Shown here piece after piece: positions 16,506-24,392 of a stretch of 64,000 bases of DNA (position 1 is the stretch's first letter; every line of letters begins with the position of its first letter). Below the pieces are notes generated by a model that worked only from the letters and a program-made list of their open reading frames with translations, did no database searches and was not told where the DNA came from. A program made the position numbers and the translations under genes. Source of the stretch: Xenophilus sp003671765. GTDB taxonomy: Bacteria; Pseudomonadota; Gammaproteobacteria; Burkholderiales; Burkholderiaceae_C. The stretch is taken from NCBI GenBank assembly GCA_051414805.1, contig CP166702.1, forward strand, positions 3,658,001 to 3,722,000, in the 5' to 3' direction.

Positions 16506-17567
16506 TCAAAGCCGCGTCACATCCAGCACCGCCTGCGCAAAGGCCTGCGGCGCCTCCTGCGGCAGGTTGTGGCCGATGCCACCCGTGAGGTTGCGGTGCT
16601 GGTACCTGCCCGTGAACTTGCCCGCATAGGCCGCGGGCGCCGGATGCGGCGCGCCGTTGGCGTCGCCTTCCAGCGTGATGGTGGGCAGCGCGATCGCGGG
16701 CGCCGCGGCCAGCCGCGCCTCCAGCGCGTCGAAGCGCGATTCGCCCTCCACCAGGCCGATGCGCCAGCGGTAGTTGTGCGCCACGATGACCACGTGGTCC
16801 GGGTTGTCGAAGGCAGCGGCGCTGCGGCGGAAGGTGGCATCGTCGAACTGCCAGCGCGGCGAGGCCTGCTGCCAGATGAAGCGCGCGAATCCCGCCGGGT
16901 CGGCCGCATAGCCGTCGCGCCCGCGGTCCGTCGCCAGGTACGACTGGTACCACCACGCGAACTCCACGGCCGGCGCCTGCGCCTTGGCATTGGCCTTGGG
17001 GTTGCCGATGAGGTAGCCGCTCACCGACACCAGCCCCATGAAGCGCTCAGGCCACAGCGCCCCGAGGATGCAGGCCGTACGCGCGCCCCAGTCGCAGCCG
17101 CCGAGCACCGCGCGCTCGATGCGCAGCGCGTCCATCAGCGCCAGGATGTCGTTCGCCACCACGGCCTGCTGCCCGTTGCGCGGCGTGGCCGCCGAAACGA
17201 AGCGCGTGCTGCCGTAGCCACGCAGGTAGGGAACGATCACGCGGTGTCCGGCTGCGGCGAGCAGCGGCGCCACGTCGACGTAGGTGTGGATGTCGTAGGG
17301 CCAGCCGTGCAGCAGGATCACCGGCACACCATCGGCCGGGCCGAGTTCGGCATAGCCGACGTTCAGGTCGCCGGCCTGGATGTGGCGCAGCGCACCGAAG
17401 CCCGAGGCCGCGCCGCTGCGGCCGGCCGTGGCGTCGGCACCCGCGCCCTGCGCGAAGGTCGGCATCGCGACACCGCCCAGCAGCGCACCCAGGGGCGCGG
17501 CGGCGAACGTGGCGGCGGTGGCGCCGAGGAATCGGCGGCGGGGAACAGCAGGGTTCGTCGGGGTCAT
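16506..17567 (-). CDS. exported alpha/beta hydrolase, epoxide hydrolase/dehalogenase-like
   Basis: A 353-aa hydrolase with a twin-arginine-type leader (AVPRRRFLGATAATFAAAP, cleavage near TFAQG). HG motif VILLHGWPYDIH; nucleophile elbow GGCDWGAR with Asp as nucleophile, as in epoxide hydrolases and haloalkane dehalogenases. The cap carries WWYQSYLATDRGR. The C-terminal histidine is probably in GGIGHNLPQEAP and the acid in TLEGDANG. The start MTPTNPAVPRR was chosen because it places the twin-arginine motif near the N-terminus. It is divergent from another exported hydrolase at 17964. The physiological substrate is unknown. Confidence 0.85.
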   Translation of the reverse strand: MTPTNPAVPRRRFLGATAATFAAAPLGALLGGVAMPTFAQGAGADATAGRSGAASGFGALRHIQAGDLNVGYAELGPADGVPVILLHGWPYDIHTYVDVAPLLAAAGHRVIVPYLRGYGSTRFVSAATPRNGQQAVVANDILALMDALRIERAVLGGCDWGARTACILGALWPERFMGLVSVSGYLIGNPKANAKAQAPAVEFAWWYQSYLATDRGRDGYAADPAGFARFIWQQASPRWQFDDATFRRSAAAFDNPDHVVIVAHNYRWRIGLVEGESRFDALEARLAAAPAIALPTITLEGDANGAPHPAPAAYAGKFTGRYQHRNLTGGIGHNLPQEAPQAFAQAVLDVTRL

Positions 17568-17963
17568 GGTGCGGTCCTTCGTCGGGTTGTTGGAGCTCGC
17601 GGCGAAGGCGGTCTTCATCGCGTGGAGCCAGTGGACCGCGCGGATGTATGCCGCATGTGTCACGGCCCGCTCGAAGTGAACGGCTGTGTATCGCCCGGCC
17701 TGCGTATACAGAGCGGTACAAAAGCCCCGGCGACCACCTCCGCACCGCGAAGCACAGAACGCCTGCAGCACCGCTCCCACGCTCCCAGCCACCGACGAGC
17801 AACGCACTTTTATTGCTTCTACTAAACCGATTTCGTAATTTTAAAAATGAGATCGACCGACGGGACGACGTCTGATTCGCTTTATGCAACGTATTCGCAA
17901 CCCTGTTAATCGAAGACCTCCCTACGATTCAAGCCTTCACCCACCACTTCGAAGGACACCGAA
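17568..17963. other. divergent promoter region, no gene seen
   Basis: 396 bp between two divergently transcribed exported hydrolases. A conspicuous AT-rich stretch lies at about 17806-17920 in otherwise GC-rich DNA, suitable for promoters. An imperfect inverted repeat, TGTATCGC / GCGTATACA, lies at 17687-17710. I see no convincing coding frame or RNA gene. Confidence 0.5.
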
Positions 17964-18743
17964 ATGAACGCCCAGATCCGCAAGCTCATCGTGGCCGCTG
18001 CTGCCGCCACCAGCATCGTCGCGCCCGGTGTCGGCGCCCACGCGCAGCCCGCACCGGCGCGGAACGTCGTGCTGGTGCACGGTGCCTTCGCCGACGGGTC
18101 GGGATGGCGCGGCGTTTACGACAAGCTCACGGCGCGCGGGTACCGCGTCACGGTGGTGCAGAACCCGCTGACCTCGCTGGCCGACGATGTGGCCGCCACG
18201 CAGCGCGCACTCGCACGCCAGGACGGCCCCACCATCCTCGTGGGGCATTCGTGGGGCGGCACGGTCATCACGGAAGCCGGTGTCGACCCGAAGGTGGTCG
18301 GCCTCGTGTACGTGTCGGCGCTGTCGCCCGACGCCGGCGAAACGACGGCCGAGCAGTACACGGGTTTCTCGGCGCCAGAGTTCGTGATCGACACGCAGGC
18401 CGATGGCTACGGTTACGTCAACCTCGCCAAGTTCAAACCCGGGTTTGCCGCCGACACGAGCGACGCCGATGCGGCCTTCATGCGCGACGCGCAGATCCCC
18501 ATCAACATGTCCGTCTTCGGCACCAGGCTCAAGCAGGCCGCATGGCGCACCAAGCCCAGCTGGGCCGTCATCGCGACCGACGACAAGGCCTTCGATGTGC
18601 GCATGCTGCACAAGATGGCCAAGCGCATCGGCGCCGACATCACGGAGGTGAAGGCCAGCCACGCGGTGTTCATGACGCAGCCGAAGGTGGTGGCGGACGT
18701 GATCGACCGGGCGGCGCGCGAAGCCGGGACCAAGAACCGCTGA
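17964..18743 (+). CDS. exported alpha/beta hydrolase, EstC/salicylate-esterase-like
   Basis: A 259-aa serine hydrolase with a Sec signal ending GVGAHAQP. The fold is the compact lidded type: VVLVHGAFADGSGW, nucleophile elbow GHSWGGTVI (about residue 93), acid in IATDDKAFD (about residue 210), and histidine in KASHAVFMTQP (about residue 237). It belongs with the small plant MES/EstC-like hydrolases frequent in proteobacteria. It has its own long upstream region and no co-oriented neighbour, so it is probably monocistronic. Substrate unknown. Confidence 0.87.
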   Translation: MNAQIRKLIVAAAAATSIVAPGVGAHAQPAPARNVVLVHGAFADGSGWRGVYDKLTARGYRVTVVQNPLTSLADDVAATQRALARQDGPTILVGHSWGGTVITEAGVDPKVVGLVYVSALSPDAGETTAEQYTGFSAPEFVIDTQADGYGYVNLAKFKPGFAADTSDADAAFMRDAQIPINMSVFGTRLKQAAWRTKPSWAVIATDDKAFDVRMLHKMAKRIGADITEVKASHAVFMTQPKVVADVIDRAAREAGTKNR

Positions 18744-18807
18744 ACAGGTCTTGCAGGCCGGCACCCGCGCGGGACTGCGGAGCGGGCATGCCGCCCCAAC
18801 CGAGGCG

Positions 18808-19137
18808 CTACCCCAGCCCGGGCAACACGCGGGCGGTCACGATCCAGAACGGCAGCGACAGCAGCAGCGCGCGCCAGAACGGCCAGCGCCAGCCGCGCCA
18901 CGCCAGGAAGAGCAGCGCGATCGCGAGCAGCGGGTTGCCGAACATGCCGGCCAGCAGCAGGAAGGTGAGGAAGCCGATCATGGCGATCGCTCCCGCGAGC
19001 CAGGCCGGCAGCATGTCCAGGTCCAGCCCCGACGTCGCGAGGACCTCACACACGCCGAGCACGACCAGCACCGTGACGAACACGCGGCGGCCGCGAGAGC
19101 TCTTCTCGGGCGGCGACGCCTTCACATCGGCCGTCAT
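18808..19137 (-). CDS. small membrane protein, unknown function
   Basis: A 109-aa protein not recognised as a known family. After a polar, basic N-terminus (MTADVKASPPEKSSRGRR) there are about three hydrophobic segments: VFVTVLVVLGVCEVLA, AGAIAMIGFLTFLLLAGMF and LLAIALLFLAW, then a short tail. It is 22 bp downstream of another membrane protein gene on the same strand, so the two probably form an operon. Confidence 0.6.
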   Translation of the reverse strand: MTADVKASPPEKSSRGRRVFVTVLVVLGVCEVLATSGLDLDMLPAWLAGAIAMIGFLTFLLLAGMFGNPLLAIALLFLAWRGWRWPFWRALLLSLPFWIVTARVLPGLG

Positions 19138-19159
19138 CGCTGCGGCCGCCAGAGCGCGC

Positions 19160-19618
19160 TCATGCGTCACCCCGCAGCGCCGCGGCCGCAGGGGACAGCG
19201 GCATGTCCGCCGGCAGGTGGCGCAACACGGCCCGCGCGACGTCGGCATCTCGGACCATGGCCTGCAACCGCTCGCCGGAGCCTACGAAGACCAGCCGCGT
19301 GCCATGGAACAGCGACTTGTGCGCCTCGACGCGTTCGTAGTGGTGGAAGCTGCGCTCGGTGAGCTTGAACACCTTGAAGCGCAGGCCGCCGTCGATGACC
19401 CACAGCTTGGGCGACAGGCCGTTGCTGGACCCGCTGAAGGTGCGTCGCAGCGCAAGCTGCGACACCGGCACGACCAGGCCGCCGCTCGCATCGGGTTGCA
19501 GTCGCACTGTCCGGCGCACAGCGCCCCAGTCCGGCACACGCCGCTGGTTCCAGCGCAGCAGCAGCACCACGCCCACGACGACCAGCAAAGGCAAGATCTG
19601 CAGCACGCTCGACAACAT
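19160..19618 (-). CDS. membrane-anchored protein of unknown function
   Basis: A 152-aa protein with one N-terminal membrane helix (MLSSVLQILPLLVVVGVVLLLRW). A soluble domain follows (RLQPDASGGLVVPVSQLAL, LWVIDGGLRFKVF, FHGTRLVFVGSGERL). The soluble part looks like a compact beta-rich domain, but I cannot name the family. The start was placed at MLSSVLQ, which begins the helix cleanly; the frame is open a little further upstream. It precedes the small membrane protein in a likely two-gene operon. Confidence 0.6.
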   Translation of the reverse strand: MLSSVLQILPLLVVVGVVLLLRWNQRRVPDWGAVRRTVRLQPDASGGLVVPVSQLALRRTFSGSSNGLSPKLWVIDGGLRFKVFKLTERSFHHYERVEAHKSLFHGTRLVFVGSGERLQAMVRDADVARAVLRHLPADMPLSPAAAALRGDA

Positions 19619-20054
19619 CAGCGGATCCGTCCTTCGCGATTGCAGAGGAATGGGGGTCACCGTGCGGGTTGGCGACAGGGCTCATGATAAGCAGAGGCAC
19701 TGCCTCCTTCGAAGAGGCGGCGACATAGACGGCAGGCATAGAGCCGCAACCGCCGGGGGAATGGCCCACGAGCGAGGGCGGGAGTGGTCCATCTGCGGCG
19801 GACAGCTAGAGACTGGTTGCTGCCGGTCACCCAGAATGCGCGAAAGACGCTAACGCCCCCTGAGCCGACATCGAGCCTACTCCGAAGCGGGTATTCGTGA
19901 GATGTGCAGGCTAAGCCGCGACTCAGCACCAAGGCCCTGACTCACCCAGAACGCGAACTCATTCGCGCACCGTGAACTCAACAGGGGTGAATCCCGTTGC
20001 ACTGGCGGACCGCGACGCAAGCAGCTCGTAGCCAAGCCCCCAGCATTGATGCCA
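19619..20054. other. 436-bp gap, no supported gene
   Basis: Lies between the start of the two-gene membrane protein operon and the end of the tetR gene. It is less GC-rich than the left flank. A 91-codon minus-strand frame (19657-19932) has no recognisable motif, no good start and arginine-rich composition, so I do not call it. The composition change begins around here, making it a possible left boundary of the 20-28.6 kb island. Confidence 0.4.
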
Positions 20055-20753
20055 TCAGAAACCGCCGGAGTGTCGCTGGAAAGAGGAAGGCTCCGGCCGG
20101 CGGAGGGCGCGGCAGAGATAGTCTCTTAGCTCGGATCTGAGCTCCTCAGCGCGCGAAGCGTCCGCACTGCCATTGGTCAAGATGGACATGCGGTTGTTCG
20201 GTCCAACGTCCGTGATCGCCAGCATGACCGTTCCGGTCATCAAGGTGTAGCGCCACTGCCAGTCCACCCTGCTCAGTTGCTTGTCGGTCTCGCACAGCGC
20301 ATCGACGAATTCCAAGGCGAAGGGGTTTAAATGTTGCTCGAAGACGCGGTGCGTCATTTCGCTGGGGTCCAGCCGGTGCTGCAGGATGAATCGAGCAAGG
20401 AGGGGCCCGTGAACACCAGGCTCGAAGTACGGCTTGATGAAGCAGTCGACAAGATCTTCGAGGCGCAGCGATGTCTTGTGTTGACGTGATGCGTCCATCA
20501 CCTTCGACAGCTCGGCAAGCCTCAACACCGTGACGCGCTGGGCAAGGCGCATGAAGATCTCTTCAGCAAGCGCTTCCTTGGACCTGAAGTAGTAGTTGAC
20601 CAACGCGACGTTCACCCCGGCATCGTTGGTGATTTCTCGAGTCGATGTCTTGTCGACCCCTTGACGCGCAAAAAGCAGCTCCGCAGCGACAAGAATGCGC
20701 TCGCGTGCCTCGCCCGCGCCTTGAGCGGCTCTCGTGGTGGTTCGGGTCTTCAT
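20055..20753 (-). CDS. TetR/AcrR-family transcriptional regulator
   Basis: A 232-aa repressor-type regulator. The N-terminal HTH (about 15-65) reads RILVAAELLFARQGVDKTS, TREITNDAGVNVALVNYYF, RSKEALAEEIF. The C-terminal helical ligand domain (about 90-215, FFxPGVHG-like segment, WQWRYTLMTGTVMLA) fits TetR proteins that bind hydrophobic or acyl-type ligands. It is divergent from a hydrolase-led catabolic operon, with two inverted repeats in the shared promoter, so local control is likely. Third-codon positions are less GC-biased than in the flanking regions. Confidence 0.9.
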   Translation of the reverse strand: MKTRTTTRAAQGAGEARERILVAAELLFARQGVDKTSTREITNDAGVNVALVNYYFRSKEALAEEIFMRLAQRVTVLRLAELSKVMDASRQHKTSLRLEDLVDCFIKPYFEPGVHGPLLARFILQHRLDPSEMTHRVFEQHLNPFALEFVDALCETDKQLSRVDWQWRYTLMTGTVMLAITDVGPNNRMSILTNGSADASRAEELRSELRDYLCRALRRPEPSSFQRHSGGF

Positions 20754-20765
20754 GGACCGATATTA

Positions 20766-20789
20766 AATCTGCGTTTTAAACGGCAGATT
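20766..20789. promoter_or_regulatory. inverted repeat, probable TetR operator 1
   Basis: Perfect 7-bp arms AATCTGC / GCAGATT around a 10-bp centre containing GTTTTAAAC, 13 bp upstream of the tetR start. The TTTAAA core recurs in the second site. The position suits autoregulation. Confidence 0.55.
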
Positions 20790-20829
20790 AGGGTTTGCAC
20801 CGCATGCCCGATGGCAGAGCGGCGCCTAC

Positions 20830-20847
20830 ATTAAATGACCGTTTAAT
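20830..20847. promoter_or_regulatory. inverted repeat, probable TetR operator 2
   Basis: Arms ATTAAA / TTTAAT around 6 bp, sharing TTTAAA-type sequence and a neighbouring CCGTTTAA with operator 1. It ends 22 bp before the CocE/NonD hydrolase ATG, just upstream of its AGGAG ribosome site. Confidence 0.5.
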
Positions 20848-20869
20848 ACGTGTGATTAGGAGTGTAGCC

Positions 20870-22582
20870 ATGAAGATTGATTGGGACATCGAGATCGCCA
20901 CCAGTGATGGATCGGTTCTTCGCGCCGACATCTTTCGTCCCGAAGGCAATGGCCCGTTTCCCGTGCTGATGTCGTGCGGCCCCTACGCCAAGGGCCTGCA
21001 CTTCAGCGAAGGCTTTCCGATGCAGTGGAAGGGCCTAACCTCCGAGTATCCCGAGGTATTGCGAGGCAGCACAGGTCGATATGCCAACTGGGAGACCGTC
21101 GATCCCGAACGCTGGGTGCCCTTCGGCTACGTCTGCATTCGCGTGGATTCTCGTGGCGCCGGTCGTTCGCCCGGCTACATCGATTGCTGGTCGACGCGCG
21201 AGATCGAGGATTTCAAGGAGTGCATCGAATGGGCCGGCACCCAACCCTGGAGCAACGGCAAGGTTGGCCTGGCAGGCGTCTCGTACTACGCCAGCACGCA
21301 ATGGCAGGTGGCCGCCAAACGTCCCAAGCATCTGGCGGCGATCTGCCCCTTCGAGGGCTATACCGACATCTACCGCGATGCCTGCCGGCATGGAGGGGTG
21401 CTCAACACCTTCCTGATGAACTGGTACCCGAACCAGATCGCCAATGTGCAGAACGGCTTGGGCTCGCGCGCCCGCATCAATCCGAATACCGGCGTGTCGA
21501 TCGCCGGGCCTGACGACCTGAGCGACGAAGAGTTGCGCGGAAACCGTCGGGATATCCCGGGGAAGTTGCTGTCGGCGGAACTCATCACCGACAGCTATTA
21601 CACGGAACGCACGCCGGACCTGGCCGCGATCGAGGTGCCCGTGCTTTCCTGCGGAAACTGGGGTGGCCACGGTGTCCACCTTCGCGGCAACATCCAGGGC
21701 TGGCTGGGTGCGGGGTCCAAGCAGAAGTGGATGGAACTCCACGGCCGCGAGCACTGGACCGAGTTCTACACCGACTACGGCGTGGCCCTCCAGAAGCGTT
21801 TCTTCGATCATTTCCTGAAAGGCGAAGACAACGGCTGGGAGAACACCGCGCCCATCAGCATGCTGGTGCGGCACGTCGACGGCTTCGTCCAGAGGTCGGA
21901 GCAGGAGTGGCCCCTGGCACGCACCCTCTGGACCCGCAGCTACCTGGATGCGTCCTCGCTCCAACTGGCCAGCGAACCGCCTGGCGAAGAGGCACAGGTG
22001 CGCTTCGACGGACTGGATGGCAAAGCCAGCTTCAGCACCGCCCCGTTCGAGCAAGAAACGGAAGTGACAGGCCCGGTGGCGGCGACCCTCCACGTGTCGA
22101 CCACCGCGAAAGACGCCGATCTTTTCCTGACGGTCCGCGCTTACGACCCGGCGGGCAAGGAGCACCTCATCGTCGCGGCGTCCGAACTCAACGCGCCGCT
22201 GGCGCAGGGCTGGATCCGCGCCTCCCACCGGAAGCTGGACCCCCGCAATTCGAAGCCATGGCAGCCCGTGCTTGCCCACGACGAATTGCAGTTCCTCGAA
22301 CCCGGGGCGATCTACGAATTGCAGATCGAGATCTGGCCGATGTCCTTCGTCTTTCCCAAGGGCTGGCGACTGGTGCTCACCGTCGGCAGCACCGACTTCC
22401 AGCACGATCTCCCCGGCCCCTGGCCAATGATCTACGGGAAGCCGATGCGCGGCTCCTCCGTCCTCCTGCACGACCACCCCGAGGACCGGACGCCGGAACG
22501 CTTCGGCGGGCAGATCACGATCCACACCGGCGGGGCCTACCCCTCGTTCCTGCTACTGCCGGTCGTTCCCGCAAAGCCATAA
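20870..22582 (+). CDS. CocE/NonD-family (S15-type) hydrolase
   Basis: A 570-aa serine hydrolase of the cocaine esterase / X-Pro dipeptidyl peptidase / glutaryl-7-ACA acylase family, hydrolysing esters or amides. The catalytic alpha/beta domain holds the oxyanion tyrosine segment MSCGPYAKG (about residue 40) and the nucleophile elbow GLAGVSYYA (Ser about 143). The acid and histidine are likely near GNWGGHG and GREHWTEFY. A C-terminal jelly-roll domain starts near residue 370 (VTGPVAATLHVSTTAKDAD). The start has AGGAG 7 nt upstream. It is cytoplasmic, with no signal peptide. First gene of the TetR-controlled operon and probably the entry enzyme. Confidence 0.9.
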   Translation: MKIDWDIEIATSDGSVLRADIFRPEGNGPFPVLMSCGPYAKGLHFSEGFPMQWKGLTSEYPEVLRGSTGRYANWETVDPERWVPFGYVCIRVDSRGAGRSPGYIDCWSTREIEDFKECIEWAGTQPWSNGKVGLAGVSYYASTQWQVAAKRPKHLAAICPFEGYTDIYRDACRHGGVLNTFLMNWYPNQIANVQNGLGSRARINPNTGVSIAGPDDLSDEELRGNRRDIPGKLLSAELITDSYYTERTPDLAAIEVPVLSCGNWGGHGVHLRGNIQGWLGAGSKQKWMELHGREHWTEFYTDYGVALQKRFFDHFLKGEDNGWENTAPISMLVRHVDGFVQRSEQEWPLARTLWTRSYLDASSLQLASEPPGEEAQVRFDGLDGKASFSTAPFEQETEVTGPVAATLHVSTTAKDADLFLTVRAYDPAGKEHLIVAASELNAPLAQGWIRASHRKLDPRNSKPWQPVLAHDELQFLEPGAIYELQIEIWPMSFVFPKGWRLVLTVGSTDFQHDLPGPWPMIYGKPMRGSSVLLHDHPEDRTPERFGGQITIHTGGAYPSFLLLPVVPAKP

Positions 22583-22592
22583 AGGAGTGTTC

Positions 22593-23576
22593 ATGGCCAT
22601 CCAACGCCGCGCGATCATCGCCCGTGCTGCCGCTGCCTGCGCGGTGGCGAGCCTCCGACCCTTGCAGGCCGCATCCGCTCAGCAGGGATGGCCGTCGCAC
22701 GCCATCAAGTTCGTGAACATGGGGCCGCCCGGGACCGCGCCGGACACCTACAACCGGATCTATGCGGAGAGGTTGTCCAAGGTACTGAACGTCCCGATGA
22801 TCGTCGAGAACCGCCCTGGCGTCGCGGGAAACATCGCGACGGAGTACGTCACCAAGGCACCTGCAGACGGCTACACGTTCCTGTACACAGTCTCGAGCTC
22901 TTTCACGGTCAACCCGTGGATCTATTCCAGGCTGAAGTTCGACCCGGAAAAAGAACTGCGGCCCGTCTCGCCGCTGCTGTCGCAGGGCGCCTTCATCGTC
23001 GCCAACAACGACATGCCCTTCAAGACGGTGAAGGAACTGGTCGACTACGCCACGGCGCATCCGGACAAGCTCGCTTACGGCACCAACGGCGTGGGGAGCT
23101 TCCTGCACCTGATCATGGAGCTGTTCAGCCAGAGCGCGAAGGTGCAGCTGCTCCATGTTCCCTACAAGGGACCACCGCTGATCGACGTGGTGTCGGGCCA
23201 GATTCCCCTGTGCGTCGAACCGGCCGCTTCGGCCATCCCGATGATCAACGCAGGAAAGGTGCGTGCGATTGCCTACAGCGGTGGCCACCGCCACGCCCAG
23301 TTCCCCAACGTGCCCACGATCGCGGAGACGTATCCCGCCGTGGCTGTGGTGGGCTGGCATGGTGTGTGGGCGCCGGCGGGCGTTCCGACCGAGGTGGTGC
23401 AAAAGTTCAACGCAGCGCTCACCCGGATCACTCAGACGCCCGAAGTGCAGAAGCAGATCGCCGAGACCGGCAGCGAGCCGATGAGTGCCAGCATCGATGC
23501 CATGGCGAGCCTGTTGAGCCAGGAGAAGCGCACCTGGGGTGAGCTGGTCAAGGCCAAGAAGATTTCCGTGGATTGA
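22593..23576 (+). CDS. Bug/TctC-family solute receptor
   Basis: Periplasmic receptor of 327 aa with a signal peptide ending near LQAASAQQ. Family marks are FVNMGPPGTAPDTYNR (a variant of the usual FPAGGxxD loop), VENRPGVAGN, APADGYTFLYT, HVPYKGPPLIDV and FPNVPTIAE. The ATG at 22593 was chosen over an in-frame GTG at 22587 because that GTG lies inside the AGGAG ribosome site. It lies 10 bp after the hydrolase stop, so it is probably the dedicated receptor for the pathway substrate. No membrane partners are adjacent. Confidence 0.9.
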   Translation: MAIQRRAIIARAAAACAVASLRPLQAASAQQGWPSHAIKFVNMGPPGTAPDTYNRIYAERLSKVLNVPMIVENRPGVAGNIATEYVTKAPADGYTFLYTVSSSFTVNPWIYSRLKFDPEKELRPVSPLLSQGAFIVANNDMPFKTVKELVDYATAHPDKLAYGTNGVGSFLHLIMELFSQSAKVQLLHVPYKGPPLIDVVSGQIPLCVEPAASAIPMINAGKVRAIAYSGGHRHAQFPNVPTIAETYPAVAVVGWHGVWAPAGVPTEVVQKFNAALTRITQTPEVQKQIAETGSEPMSASIDAMASLLSQEKRTWGELVKAKKISVD

Positions 23577-23577
23577 T

Positions 23578-24384
23578 ATGACCCGCCGCTTTGTCGACCT
23601 GTCCATCTATCTGGAAAACGGTGTCCTGAGCGACCCGCCTGCGTTCGCGCCGCACATCGACTACGTGACGCACGAGGACTCACCGGAGCAGATCGCCGCG
23701 TTCTTCCCCGGGCTTCGCAAGGGCGATCTGCCCGATGGCGAAGGCTGGGCGGCGGAAACCGTCCGGCTCTCGACGCACAACGGCACGCATCTCGATGCAC
23801 CGTATCACTTCCACAGCACGATGAACAAGGCGCTGGGCGAGCCGCAGCGCTCCACGACCATCGACGAGGTGCCTCTGGAGTGGTGCTTCCAGCCTGGTGT
23901 GAAGCTGGACTTTCGGCATTTGCCGGACGGCCACGTCGTGACCGCGAGGGAGATCGAAGAGGAGCTTGCGCGCATCCAACACACCCTCGCGCCCCTCGAG
24001 ATCGTGGTGGTCAACACGCGCGCGGGCACGAAGTACGGCGACCCGGACTATGTCTCGTCGGGCTGCGGCATCGGCTATGAGGCGACGATGTACCTGCTGG
24101 AGCGCGGCGTCCGGCTCACCGGCACCGATGCCTGGAGCTGGGACGCGCCTTTCGTGCATACGGCCAAGAAGTACGAGGCCACGCGCGACGCGTCTCTAAT
24201 CTGGGAAGGTCACAAGGCGGGTCGAGATATCGGCTACTGCCACCTCGAGAAGCTTCACAACCTCGAGGCGCTGCCAGCGACCGGGTTCTTCATCAGCTGC
24301 TTTCCGCACAAGATCCGCGGCGCGTCGGCCGGCTGGACGCGCGCGGTTGCCATCTTCGACGCTGCCTTGCAGGCCAGCCATTGA
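23578..24384 (+). CDS. cyclase-family (KynB-like) metal-dependent hydrolase
   Basis: A 268-aa member of the putative cyclase / kynurenine formamidase family. The metal-binding motif STHNGTHLDAPYHFH (H-x-G-T-H-x-D-x-P-x-H) lies at about residues 64-78. Further conserved segments are VVNTRAG, GTDAWSWD and a C-terminal PHKIRGASAGWTRAVAIF. Relatives hydrolyse formamides, lactones, isatin-type rings or act on polyketides; the substrate here is unknown. The ATG overlaps nothing but begins one base after the receptor stop, so it is in the same operon. Confidence 0.85.
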   Translation: MTRRFVDLSIYLENGVLSDPPAFAPHIDYVTHEDSPEQIAAFFPGLRKGDLPDGEGWAAETVRLSTHNGTHLDAPYHFHSTMNKALGEPQRSTTIDEVPLEWCFQPGVKLDFRHLPDGHVVTAREIEEELARIQHTLAPLEIVVVNTRAGTKYGDPDYVSSGCGIGYEATMYLLERGVRLTGTDAWSWDAPFVHTAKKYEATRDASLIWEGHKAGRDIGYCHLEKLHNLEALPATGFFISCFPHKIRGASAGWTRAVAIFDAALQASH

Positions 24385-24392
24385 CCGCTTCC

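Noticed and set aside
17687..17710. Imperfect inverted repeat resembling the van operator
   Set aside because: The arms match unevenly (TGTATCGC against TGTATACGC), and there is no reason to link it to the vanillate regulator.
19657..19932. Minus-strand 91-codon frame
   Set aside because: No family, no ribosome site, arginine-rich composition and no neighbour logic.
22587..22592. GTG start two codons before the ATG of the Bug receptor
   Set aside because: The GTG overlaps the AGGAG ribosome site that serves the ATG at 22593.
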